The notes beneath the pieces were generated by a model, which worked only from the letters and a program-made list of their open reading frames with translations, ran no database searches and was not told the origin of the DNA. Positions 21,897 through 29,591 of a DNA stretch of 35,993 nucleotides are shown in pieces. The translations under genes were made by a program, and so were the position numbers. How positions within the stretch are numbered: position 1 is the first letter of the stretch; each line of letters starts with the position of its first letter. The stretch is from Candidatus Borkfalkia stercoripullorum (GTDB lineage: Bacteria; Bacillota; Clostridia; Christensenellales; Borkfalkiaceae): positions 1 to 35,993 of the forward strand of contig DWXC01000001.1 in the NCBI GenBank assembly GCA_019119395.1, read 5' to 3'.

Positions 21897-24215
21897 GTTG
21901 TTTTCTCCTTCGCCGTTTACGGCATTTTCTTTTTTGTTTTTGGGTCTGAACCGCATCAGCCGCAGAGCGTTCGCAACCACGAATACCGAACTCAGGCTCA
22001 TGGCGAGCGCGCCGTACATCGGCGTCAGCATGACCCCCGCGGCATACAGCACCCCCGCGGCGAGCGGGATGCACAGCAGATTATAAAAAAACGCCCAGAA
22101 CAGATTCTCTTTGATGTTGCGCACGGTCGCTTTGCTCAGATCGACCGCGGAGTTCACCGCGCGCAGATCTCCCCCGACCAGAACCACGTCGGCAGAGTCG
22201 ATCGCGACGTCCGTGCCGTTGCCCATGGCGATGCCCACGTCCGCCTCTTTGAGCGCGGGAGAATCGTTGATGCCGTCCCCCGCCATAGCGGTGACGGCGC
22301 TCTTTTTGCTCTCGACGACGGCGCCGAGTTTATCTTCCGGCAGCACCTCGGCGATGACTTTTTCAATGCCCGCCTGTTTTGCGATCGCACGCGCCGCGCC
22401 TTCCGCGTCGCCCGTCAGCATGACGGGCAAAATGCCGCGCGCTTTCAGCCCTTCCACCGCTTCCGCGCTCCCTTCTTTTATGGTATCGGCAACTGCAAAC
22501 AGCGCCGCGAGTTTGCCGCCTGCCGCAAAATACAGGACGGTTTTCCCTTCCGAGGACAGCCGCTCCGCGTCCGCTTCGGCTTCCTCCGCCGAAACGCCGC
22601 CTTCGGCGACGAGCCGCCTGTTGCCGATCAGGCACTCCTCTCCGCGCACCGCCGCCCGCGCGCCCTTTCCGGGCGTATAGGTAAATTCTTCCGCGGCGGA
22701 AAAGCGTACGCCCTCTTCCCTCGCCTTTTCCACGATGCACGCCGCCAGCGGGTGATTGGAATTGAGTTCCGCCGCGCCCGCCGCGGCAAGTACTTCCTCA
22801 CGGGTAAAGCCGTTATACGTCAGGATATCCGTGACGCGCGGCTTTCCTTCGGTAATGGTCGCCGTCTTGTCGAGAAGAACGGTGCGGATGTCCTTCGCCT
22901 TTTGCAGCGCCTCCGCGTCCTTGAACAAGATGCCCATGGACGCCCCTCTGCCCGTCGCCGCCATGACCGCGACGGGGGTCGCGAGCCCAAGCGCGCAGGG
23001 GCAGGAAATGACGAGCACGCTGATGGACATGCTCAGGATCTCGGGAACGGTAACGCCGACCGCGCCCGTGCCCCACAAGATCATCCAGACCGCAAAGGTG
23101 AGCGCCGCAATGCCGAGCACGGCGGGTACGAAGATCCCCGCGATCTTATCCACCGTCTTTTCGATGGGCGCCTTCGAAGCGCCCGCCTCCCGCACCATTT
23201 TGATGATTTTGGAAAGAACGGTGTCCTCCCCGACCTTTTCCGCGCGGACTTTGATGACGTTGCCCCTGTTCACGGAGGCGCTCGTAACGAAGTCGCCCGC
23301 GCGCACCTCTACGGGCAGGCTCTCGCCCGTAACGGCGGATTTGTCGACAAACGAGTCGCCCGAAAGGATAACGCCGTCCACGGGGATGCTGTCGCCCTGC
23401 TTCACGACGACGGTATCGCCGACGGCGACCTCCGCAAGGCGCACCGTTTTCTGCTCGCCGCCGCGCTCCACCGTTACCGAATCGGGCGCGAGTTTCAAAA
23501 GTTTTTCCACTTCTTCGCCCGTCTTGCTCTTGGAACGCGCTTCCAGCCATTTGCCGAGGGTCACGAGGGTAAGCACCATCGCCGCCGACTCGAAAAACAG
23601 ATTGTTCGCGGCAAGTTCGTGCGCGTCGGCAAAGGGCATGACGAACATGACGACGACGCTGTACAGATACGACACCGCCGACCCGAGGCTCACGAGCGTA
23701 TCCATGTTCGGCACCCTCTTTATGAGCGCCCTGCCACCGCTTTTGAAGAACGCGAAATTGATAAACAGGATCGGCGTGGTCAGCAAAAGCTGCAACAGCG
23801 CAAAATTTTCGGGACTTTTATGCATATCCCAAAAAAACGGGAGAGGCGCGCCCGCCATGTGATGCAGCATCGTAAGATACATCAGCGGCACCAAAAAGCC
23901 GAGGGAAATAAAAAAGCGCAGTTTGAGCTTTTTCGCCTCTTCCCCGAAAGAATTCGCCTTCTTTTCCCGCGCGGGCGCGGTTTCCGCGGCGGCATCCGCA
24001 GCGCCGTCCGCAACGCTCGCGCCGTAGCCGAGTTTCACGACTGCTTCGGCGATCTCTTCCGAAGAGACGGCGCTCTCGTCGAAATCCACCGTCATGCACT
24101 CGCCCATCAGGCTCACGTCCGCATGCTTTACGCCTTCCATTTTGTTGACCGTCTTTTGTATGCCCGCCGAACACGCCGCACACGTCATTCCGGTAATTTT
24201 GAACTTCTGCTCCAT
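21696..24215 (-). CDS. copA: Copper-transporting P1B-type ATPase with N- and C-terminal HMA domains
   Basis: Probable Cu(I) exporter, 839 residues. In order: N-terminal heavy-metal domain with GMTCAAC (Cys12, Cys15), a linker, membrane helices, actuator TGES (297-300), the transmembrane CPC motif (405-407), the phosphorylation site DKTAT (449-453), NHPLA, GDGIND, and a final helix pair. After it comes a second HMA domain (from Met774, GMSCSHC), an unusual C-terminal position. Gly in the near-invariant DKTGT is replaced by Ala; the codons were re-read from the DNA. The ATG at 24215 is used (GGGCGG upstream) rather than the GTG at 24233. A consensus promoter is at 24253-24282. The ArsR-family gene nearby may regulate it. 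Confidence 0.94.
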   Translation of the reverse strand: MEQKFKITGMTCAACSAGIQKTVNKMEGVKHADVSLMGECMTVDFDESAVSSEEIAEAVVKLGYGASVADGAADAAAETAPAREKKANSFGEEAKKLKLRFFISLGFLVPLMYLTMLHHMAGAPLPFFWDMHKSPENFALLQLLLTTPILFINFAFFKSGGRALIKRVPNMDTLVSLGSAVSYLYSVVVMFVMPFADAHELAANNLFFESAAMVLTLVTLGKWLEARSKSKTGEEVEKLLKLAPDSVTVERGGEQKTVRLAEVAVGDTVVVKQGDSIPVDGVILSGDSFVDKSAVTGESLPVEVRAGDFVTSASVNRGNVIKVRAEKVGEDTVLSKIIKMVREAGASKAPIEKTVDKIAGIFVPAVLGIAALTFAVWMILWGTGAVGVTVPEILSMSISVLVISCPCALGLATPVAVMAATGRGASMGILFKDAEALQKAKDIRTVLLDKTATITEGKPRVTDILTYNGFTREEVLAAAGAAELNSNHPLAACIVEKAREEGVRFSAAEEFTYTPGKGARAAVRGEECLIGNRRLVAEGGVSAEEAEADAERLSSEGKTVLYFAAGGKLAALFAVADTIKEGSAEAVEGLKARGILPVMLTGDAEGAARAIAKQAGIEKVIAEVLPEDKLGAVVESKKSAVTAMAGDGINDSPALKEADVGIAMGNGTDVAIDSADVVLVGGDLRAVNSAVDLSKATVRNIKENLFWAFFYNLLCIPLAAGVLYAAGVMLTPMYGALAMSLSSVFVVANALRLMRFRPKNKKENAVNGEGENNMEKTLFIEGMSCSHCSARVENALNAIEGVEARVDLKKKRASVVTDVPDDVLVKAVEDAGYKVKKIK

Positions 24216-24252
24216 AGACCGCCCTATAATCACTACTTACATGGTTGCAATT

Positions 24253-24282
24253 ATTATAATATAGTTTTAAGCGGAATGTCAA
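24253..24282 (-). promoter_or_regulatory. Promoter of copA
   Basis: Minus strand TTGACA (24282-24277), 18 bp, TATAAT (24258-24253). The region downstream of it is AT-rich, but no clear metal-regulator palindrome could be assigned. Confidence 0.75.
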
Positions 24283-24335
24283 CGATTCTTTCCATAAAAC
24301 GGGAACGGTTTTTGTATCGGTTTTCCGCCGTTCAC

Positions 24336-24443
24336 GACAAGCTCTCCCGACAGTCCGATCCCGACAAGCTCTCCCGACAGTCCGATCCCGACAAGCCCTC
24401 CCGACAACCCGATCCCGATTAACTCTCCCGACAGTCCGCCGCA
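24336..24443. repeat. 27-bp minisatellite, four units
   Basis: Four tandem 27-bp units at 24336-24362, 24363-24389, 24390-24416 and 24417-24443. Units 1 and 2 are identical, unit 3 has three changes and unit 4 is degenerate. The unit begins GACAAGCTCTCCCGACAG. It lies between the copA promoter and the nucleotidyltransferase promoter. It has a period divisible by three but overlaps no credible gene. Confidence 0.92.
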
Positions 24444-24458
24444 TTTTTTGCAATACGC

Positions 24459-24487
24459 TTGCCTTTCCGCGCCGCATCGGGTATAAT
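24459..24487 (+). promoter_or_regulatory. Promoter of the nucleotidyltransferase-ATPase pair
   Basis: TTGCCT (24459-24464), 17 bp, TATAAT (24482-24487). It rules out the upstream in-frame ATGs at 24459 and 24486 as starts. Confidence 0.75.
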
Positions 24488-24509
24488 GAAAAGAAAACGG
24501 AAAAAAGAT

Positions 24510-25304
24510 ATGTACCGCCATCACACCGAATCCGTCGAAAAACTCAAAGAATACTTTCTGCCCATGGAAGGAATGATCGCGATCGTTCTGAACGGCTCGA
24601 TCGTTAAGGGCAATGAGCGGCCCGACTCCGACATCGACGCCCTCATCGTCGTCACCGAAGAAAAATATCGGAAACTCGCTTCCGAAAACAGGCTCGCGGA
24701 AGTCATCCCGGGGCACTGCACCTACGAGGGCGGATACTTCGACGTGAAATACAAGACCAAAGCAATTTTGCAGGCATCCGCCCTGCACGCGAGCGAGCCT
24801 ACGCGAAACGCGTATGTAAAGGCGCGCGTGCTGTATTCGGCAGATCCCGACATCGCGCCGCTCGTCGAAAAGATAGCGGCGTACCCCGAACACGAACTTG
24901 ACGCGAAGATCAGGTGTTTCAACGCGAACCTGCAGCTCAACCGCGGCTATTTTCTGCATTGCGTACCCGAAGAAAACGCATATATGCGCGCGCACCTCGC
25001 GCAGGAGATCGTATACAGCGTATACCGCCTGATCCTTGCCGAAAACAGGGAACTTTTCCCCTGCAACAGGCGGCTGGAAGAGACGGTGAAAAAGTGCCGA
25101 AAGCGCCCCGAAAACATCCTCTCGCTCGGCGCGGCGTTCCTGAAAGACATCAACGAGGAAAACTGCGAAAAATTCGTAAAGGCGTTTTGGGAACAGAGCA
25201 AACTGCCCCTGACCGACGACGTAAGCGAAAATTGCTCGCAGTATGTAAAATTTTACGAAGATTGGTGGAACGAAGAGCGCCCGCCCTTCCCCAACGAATG
25301 GTAA
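24510..25304 (+). CDS. Nucleotidyltransferase-domain protein
   Basis: 264 residues. The N-terminal 100 carry a polymerase-beta-type nucleotidyltransferase core: LNGSIVKGNERPDSDIDALIVV gives the GS motif and the DxD pair, and YFDVKY supplies the third acidic residue. The C-terminal part is helical (AYMRAHLAQEIVYSVYRLILAEN), as in MNT/HEPN-like or aminoglycoside adenylyltransferase-like proteins. The start is set at 24510 because earlier Met codons lie inside the promoter; the SD (GGAAAAAAG) is weak. The target is unknown: antibiotic, protein or RNA nucleotidylation are all possible. It is followed 7 bp later by an ATPase gene, so the two probably work together or are at least co-expressed. Confidence 0.85.
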   Translation: MYRHHTESVEKLKEYFLPMEGMIAIVLNGSIVKGNERPDSDIDALIVVTEEKYRKLASENRLAEVIPGHCTYEGGYFDVKYKTKAILQASALHASEPTRNAYVKARVLYSADPDIAPLVEKIAAYPEHELDAKIRCFNANLQLNRGYFLHCVPEENAYMRAHLAQEIVYSVYRLILAENRELFPCNRRLEETVKKCRKRPENILSLGAAFLKDINEENCEKFVKAFWEQSKLPLTDDVSENCSQYVKFYEDWWNEERPPFPNEW

Positions 25305-25311
25305 AAGGTTT

Positions 25312-26082
25312 ATGGAAAATTCGCCCCTCTATATAAAGGGAATCAGGCTCAAAGGCGCTATCCCGGACGAGGATTACGTCGGGCATCTTTCCGTCGTCGA
25401 AAATCTTGCAAAAATGCAGGAGCTGCCCTTCCGCAAGAACGTTACTTTTTTTGTGGGAGAAAACGGCATCGGCAAATCCACGCTGATCGAGGCGGTCGCC
25501 GTCGCGTTCGGGTTCAACGCCGAGGGCGGCACGCGCAACTTCAACTTCCATACCCGCAGCACACATTCCGACCTTTGGCAGTATCTTACGCTCGTGCGGG
25601 GCTATCTGCGCCCGAAAGACGGATTTTTCCTGCGCGCGGAGAGTTTTTACAATGTGAGCACCAACATCGACGAAATGGACGAAGACCCGGGCGGCGGCGC
25701 GTCCGTCATCTCGGGATTCGGCGGCACTTCCCTGCACAGCCTGTCGCACGGAGAAAGTTTTCTCGCGACGGTGGAAAACCGTTTCGGCGGGAACGGTCTG
25801 TACATCCTCGACGAGCCCGAAGCAGCCCTTTCGCCGAACGGCATCATGCGGCTGATCACCTCCATGCACCGCCTCGTCAAAAGCGGGTCGCAGTTCATCG
25901 TCTCCACCCATTCGCCCATGCTGATCGCCTTCCCCGATTCCGAAGTATATGAGATCACGGCAGACGGCATATCTTCCGTTCCGTATGACAAAACGCAGCA
26001 TTACACGACCACGCGGCGCTTTCTCGAAAACCCGAAAAAGATGCTCGGCTATCTGCTCGAAGGCGATGCGGACGAAAAATGA
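25312..26082 (+). CDS. ABC-type AAA ATPase, stand-alone
   Basis: 256-residue soluble ATPase of the ABC/SMC-like class (COG3910-type predicted ATPase). Walker A GENGIGKST is near 49-57, the signature-like SLSHGES near 143-149, Walker B GLYILDEPEAALSP near 162-175 and the H-loop STHSPML near 200. There is no membrane segment and no coiled coil long enough for an SMC. Related ATPases occur both as housekeeping proteins of unknown role and as parts of defence modules. Co-transcribed with the nucleotidyltransferase (7-bp gap; AAAAGG as a modest SD) and closed by the terminator at 26145-26176. Confidence 0.88.
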   Translation: MENSPLYIKGIRLKGAIPDEDYVGHLSVVENLAKMQELPFRKNVTFFVGENGIGKSTLIEAVAVAFGFNAEGGTRNFNFHTRSTHSDLWQYLTLVRGYLRPKDGFFLRAESFYNVSTNIDEMDEDPGGGASVISGFGGTSLHSLSHGESFLATVENRFGGNGLYILDEPEAALSPNGIMRLITSMHRLVKSGSQFIVSTHSPMLIAFPDSEVYEITADGISSVPYDKTQHYTTTRRFLENPKKMLGYLLEGDADEK

Positions 26083-26144
26083 TGCCATTTTCATTGCACG
26101 CGTTTTGCACGGTAAGCCTTCGCAGCAAAACTTTTTTATACGCC

Positions 26145-26176
26145 AAAAAGCCCGCGGAATTTTCCGCGGGCTTTTT
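26145..26176. terminator. Bidirectional terminator between the ATPase and rpmF
   Basis: AAAAAGCCCGCGGA and TCCGCGGGCTTTTT around a short loop, with A- and T-runs on either side. Confidence 0.92.
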
Positions 26177-26198
26177 TACCCGATTTTTCGATCAGAAA

Positions 26199-26384
26199 TT
26201 ACTTCTTTTCTTCGGTGTTTACGACTTCCCTGCCGTCATAATAGCCGCAGTTTTTGCAGACTTTATGAGACTCTTTCAGCTCGTGGCAGTGCGGGCACTC
26301 CACCAGCGTGGGAGCCGACGCCTTGAAGTTCGCATACCTCGTATTCGTCCTCTGTTTGGATTGTTTTCCCTTGGGTACCGCCAT
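26199..26384 (-). CDS. rpmF: 50S ribosomal protein L32
   Basis: 61-residue component of the large ribosomal subunit. MAVPKGKQSKQRT is the typical start. The zinc-ribbon form is present, CPHC (about 30-33) and CKNC (43-46), so this is the C-plus paralogue needing zinc. SD GAGGTG lies before the ATG. The usual partner ylbN/yceD (DUF177) is not upstream. It has its own perfect promoter (26437-26465), which overlaps the end of the upstream membrane protein gene. Confidence 0.97.
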   Translation of the reverse strand: MAVPKGKQSKQRTNTRYANFKASAPTLVECPHCHELKESHKVCKNCGYYDGREVVNTEEKK

Positions 26385-26436
26385 TTTATCTACACCTCTC
26401 TTGCGAAATTTACAATTTGCTTAAATCGACTTACAA

Positions 26437-26465
26437 ATTATATAATATTTAACTATCTTTGTCAA
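26437..26465 (-). promoter_or_regulatory. Promoter of rpmF
   Basis: Minus strand TTGACA (26465-26460), 17 bp, TATAAT (26442-26437): full consensus. The -35 lies inside the last codons of the upstream PH-domain gene. Confidence 0.88.
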
Positions 26466-27828
26466 CTTTTTTTTCGAGCTTTTCCGTCAATTCCGAAAAA
26501 TCGGCCTGTTTTATATATCCCACCGAAAAAACGCGCGTATATTGCCCGACCGTGACGTCCAGCCCGTTGAGTTTCAGCCGCGAAGAGGCGATATTGACGG
26601 ACGCCGTGACGCTCTTCATATCGTCGTAGCGAACGACGAGACGGGCATGGTCGAAAATCCCGTATTCGAAAACCGCCGTATCCTCTCCCAGCGCATAACC
26701 TCCGTGCGCGCCGATCATCGCGGCCGCCGCGGCAGGCAAAAGCAAGAGGAGCAAAAACCATGGCGTAAGGAACACGGAAAGGATAACGATTGCCGCAGCG
26801 AACCACAGCGCATACTCGAGATACGGCACGAGAGCGCGCACGCCCGATTTTTCCGCTTTCCGCACCCCGTCCGGCATGACCGCCGCAACGAGCGCTTCCG
26901 CATCCTCCCGCTTCATCAAAAACGGGAAATACACGTCGTCGGAAATACCGCGGGCTTTCTGCTTGGTCTCCGCGGAAATGCGGCACAGCCCGAACGCCCT
27001 TTCGACAAAGTTCTGTTTCAGCCTGAACGCGAGAACGCTGTCGAAAAACAGGCTGTGCTCCGTCTTTGCGACTTTCCCGTAAGAGATCAGAAACCTGTCC
27101 TCCTCCACGCGCACCGAATATTCGGGATACCGCGCGAGGATATAGATATACCTGCCGAACGAGACGGCCAAAGCCAACCCGTAAATCGCCAGAATCGCGT
27201 AGAGATAATAGAGCGCGGAAGAAAACTTTCCGAGCATAGCCCAAACCGCGGGGAAGGTCGCCGCGCAAAACAGGACGAGCCCCGCCGTAAGCATGACGAA
27301 GCAGGAAAGGAAACACACGTTCTTTTCCCCTTTCGGGCACACGGCGCCCCTTTCTTTCCGTTCGCTCCGTTTTTCGGCGTCGGGCAGACAATCGAAAAAG
27401 GGATGCACGTCGTCCTTGGAAAGGTAGACGGAAAACGTCCCCAAATGCGTTTCGATCACGACCTTGCTCGTTTTGACCAGCCTTCCGAGTACGCTCTCGT
27501 GTTCACGCACGCCCGCGATGTCCGCATATCGGATATGCCCGATCTTTTTCCCTTTTTTGAAGGCAAGCCCGTCCTCGCCGACCGCGACGAGCGGCTTCAC
27601 CTCCCAAAGCCTGAACGCAATAAAAAACAAAACGGAAGCCCCGACGGCCACGCAGAACACCGCGGCGACCTCTTCGCCGGAGATCGCCCAGATGCGGCCG
27701 ACCATCATGTTGACCGCCCAAAAAGCGACGAACGCGGACAGCAGGAAAACGCCCAGCGTGTAGAACACCACCCGATGCCGACTCAAATAAAATACTTTAG
27801 TTTGATTTTGAGAAAGCCCGTTCGTCAT
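26449..27828 (-). CDS. PH-domain (bPH2) membrane protein, YdbT-like
   Basis: 459 residues from the ATG at 27828 (GAGG 6 nt upstream). Membrane helices occur in pairs: two at about 20-75, two at about 170-225 and two at about 335-380. Each pair is followed by a beta-rich bacterial PH segment: GLAFKKGKKIGHIRYADIAGVREHE; EDRFLISYGKVAKTEHSLFFDSVLAFRLKQNFVERAFGLC; and AVFEYGIFDHARLVVRYDDMKSVTA. This triple arrangement is that of YdbT-type proteins of unknown function; some relatives are linked to membrane stress. Overlaps the YdbS-like gene by 32 bp, which indicates a two-protein complex. Confidence 0.85.
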   Translation of the reverse strand: MTNGLSQNQTKVFYLSRHRVVFYTLGVFLLSAFVAFWAVNMMVGRIWAISGEEVAAVFCVAVGASVLFFIAFRLWEVKPLVAVGEDGLAFKKGKKIGHIRYADIAGVREHESVLGRLVKTSKVVIETHLGTFSVYLSKDDVHPFFDCLPDAEKRSERKERGAVCPKGEKNVCFLSCFVMLTAGLVLFCAATFPAVWAMLGKFSSALYYLYAILAIYGLALAVSFGRYIYILARYPEYSVRVEEDRFLISYGKVAKTEHSLFFDSVLAFRLKQNFVERAFGLCRISAETKQKARGISDDVYFPFLMKREDAEALVAAVMPDGVRKAEKSGVRALVPYLEYALWFAAAIVILSVFLTPWFLLLLLLPAAAAAMIGAHGGYALGEDTAVFEYGIFDHARLVVRYDDMKSVTASVNIASSRLKLNGLDVTVGQYTRVFSVGYIKQADFSELTEKLEKKVDKDS

Positions 27829-28351
27829 CTCTGTCCTCAAAATAGGAAAGCACGGCCGCGGCGGCCTGCTGCGAAAGATATTTCAGATCGTATTTGCCCG
27901 ACCCGCAGAACAGCCGCACGTCGTATACTGCCTCCGTTTCGGAAACAAAACGGAGCGCGGATCTGCCCGTTCCGTCATATTCGCGCACGTCGTTTTTCAC
28001 TTTTTTCTTGCGGAAGTACCGCCTGACGCGCACGCGGTTCACGTCCGAAAAGCGGAAAACGGAGAGTTTGCGGCAGCAAACCCCACGCCGCACGCGCAGA
28101 ACGGAGCCCGTCACCGCATATCCGTAACGGGAAGCATGGCACAGCCCGTTTGCCAAAACAAACAGACTGTCCGCCGCGAGCGCAACGATCGCGACGATGA
28201 GAAAAACTTCCCAAAACCCCGTAGCAATGAACATGAGAGCAACGAGCGCCGCAGGCACGGTCAGCAGGCACAAAAAGCACACGACCGCTTTTTTCCTGAC
28301 CCGCCCCGCAAATTCGGCGGAAAGATACGCGTAGCCGTCCGCCCTTTTCAT
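27797..28351 (-). CDS. PH-domain (bPH2) membrane protein, YdbS-like
   Basis: 184 residues. Two adjacent membrane helices (about 22-70) are followed by a single bacterial PH domain (GYAVTGSVLRVRRGVCCRKLSVFRFSDVNRVRVRRYFRKKK), with a notably basic stretch. This is the layout of YdbS, the small partner of YdbT. Its ATG overlaps the ackA stop (TGATG), so it is translated by coupling with ackA. The sharing of a transcript with the acetate pathway may be only organisational. Confidence 0.83.
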   Translation of the reverse strand: MKRADGYAYLSAEFAGRVRKKAVVCFLCLLTVPAALVALMFIATGFWEVFLIVAIVALAADSLFVLANGLCHASRYGYAVTGSVLRVRRGVCCRKLSVFRFSDVNRVRVRRYFRKKKVKNDVREYDGTGRSALRFVSETEAVYDVRLFCGSGKYDLKYLSQQAAAAVLSYFEDRDDERAFSKSN

Positions 28352-29547
28352 CAGCCGACGAGCTCCTTCGTTTCGCGCGCGATGACCAGTTCTTCGTTCG
28401 TCGGGATCACGAGCACGCGCACTTTCGAACCTTTCGCGGTGATCTCGCGGATAGACCCGTCGTTTTTCGTTTCATTGAGCTTGTCGTCGATCTTTATGCC
28501 GAAAAAGTCCATATCCTCGCAGATCGCCTTTCTGACCTGCCAGGTATTCTCGCCGATGCCCGCGGTGAACACCAGGCAGTCCAGCCCGTTCATCGCCGCG
28601 ACGTACGAACCGATGTACTTTTTCACGCCGTAAGCGAACAGGTCGAGCGCGAGTTTTGCGCGGTCGTTCCCTTCCGCCGCCGCTTTCGTGAGGTCGCGGA
28701 AGTCGCTGGAAACGCCCGAAACGCCCGCCACGCCGCACTGCTTATTCAGATAATTGACGCAATCGAGCACGGAATAGTTCTTCTTTGCCGCCAAAAATTC
28801 GAGAACGGCGGGGTCGATGTCGCCCGAACGCGTACCCATCGGCACGCCCGCAAGCGGCGTGAAGCCCATGCTCGTATCCACGCATTTTCCGTCTTTTACG
28901 GCGCTGATCGACGAACCGCCGCCGAGGTGGCAGGTAACGATCTTCGTCCCTTCCGCCTTGCCGCCGAGGTATTTGATCGCTTCCTGCGACACATATTTGT
29001 GGCTCGTGCCGTGGAACCCGTATTTGCGGATCTTGTAATTTTTATAATCGTCGTAGTCGATCGCGTACATATAGGCGTGCGGCGGCATGGTCGCGTGGAA
29101 CGCCGTATCGAACACGAGCCCCATCGGCGTATCCGGCATCACTTCCCTGCACGCTTCGATGCCGAGAATATTCGCGGGCATGTGCAGAGGGCCGAGTTCC
29201 GCATTCTTTTTGCAGATCTCGAGCACCTCGTCCGTCAGAAGGACGGAGCGGTCGAAGTCGCCGCCGCTGTGGAGCACCCTGTGCCCGACCGCGTCGATCT
29301 CGGACATGGACTTGATCACGCCGTATTCCGGATGCACGAGCGCCTGCAAAACGAGCTGCATGGCGACTTTATGGTTGGGCATATCCTGTTCGATCTCTTT
29401 CTCGCCCTTGTCCGTCTTGTGCGTCAGCTTCGAGCCGCGTATGCCGATACGCTCGCACCCGCCCTTGACGATGACCTTTTCGGTGTCCATATCGAACAGT
29501 TGATATTTGAGGGAAGAACTCCCCGCGTTTACGACCAGAATCTTCAT
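28351..29547 (-). CDS. ackA: Acetate kinase
   Basis: Converts acetyl phosphate and ADP to acetate and ATP, the energy-yielding end of acetate fermentation. 398 residues, standard. Signatures are clear: MKILVVNAGSSSLKYQLF at the start (acetate kinase pattern 1), GLVFDTAFHATMP (pattern 2), GFHGTSHKYVSQ, and CHLGGGSSISAV. Arg and His catalytic residues fall in VGHRVLHSGG and HLGGG. GGGG lies before the ATG. It is 44 bp after pta, so both steps are made from one message. Confidence 0.98.
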   Translation of the reverse strand: MKILVVNAGSSSLKYQLFDMDTEKVIVKGGCERIGIRGSKLTHKTDKGEKEIEQDMPNHKVAMQLVLQALVHPEYGVIKSMSEIDAVGHRVLHSGGDFDRSVLLTDEVLEICKKNAELGPLHMPANILGIEACREVMPDTPMGLVFDTAFHATMPPHAYMYAIDYDDYKNYKIRKYGFHGTSHKYVSQEAIKYLGGKAEGTKIVTCHLGGGSSISAVKDGKCVDTSMGFTPLAGVPMGTRSGDIDPAVLEFLAAKKNYSVLDCVNYLNKQCGVAGVSGVSSDFRDLTKAAAEGNDRAKLALDLFAYGVKKYIGSYVAAMNGLDCLVFTAGIGENTWQVRKAICEDMDFFGIKIDDKLNETKNDGSIREITAKGSKVRVLVIPTNEELVIARETKELVG

Positions 29548-29591
29548 TGTTGTACCCCTTTTTGTTTTTGATTTATGCTGTCTTTATCCGT

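Noticed and set aside
21657-24422. 921-codon open frame on the plus strand opposite copA
   Set aside because: It is a shadow of copA codon usage and ends inside the minisatellite; no domain or SD was seen.
24336-24443. CRISPR array
   Set aside because: The units are directly adjacent with no spacers, and no cas gene is present.
24279-24995. Minus-strand frame reading through the 27-bp repeats as a nine-residue peptide repeat
   Set aside because: It is antisense to the nucleotidyltransferase gene, crosses two promoters and has no SD. The repeat is better described as intergenic DNA.
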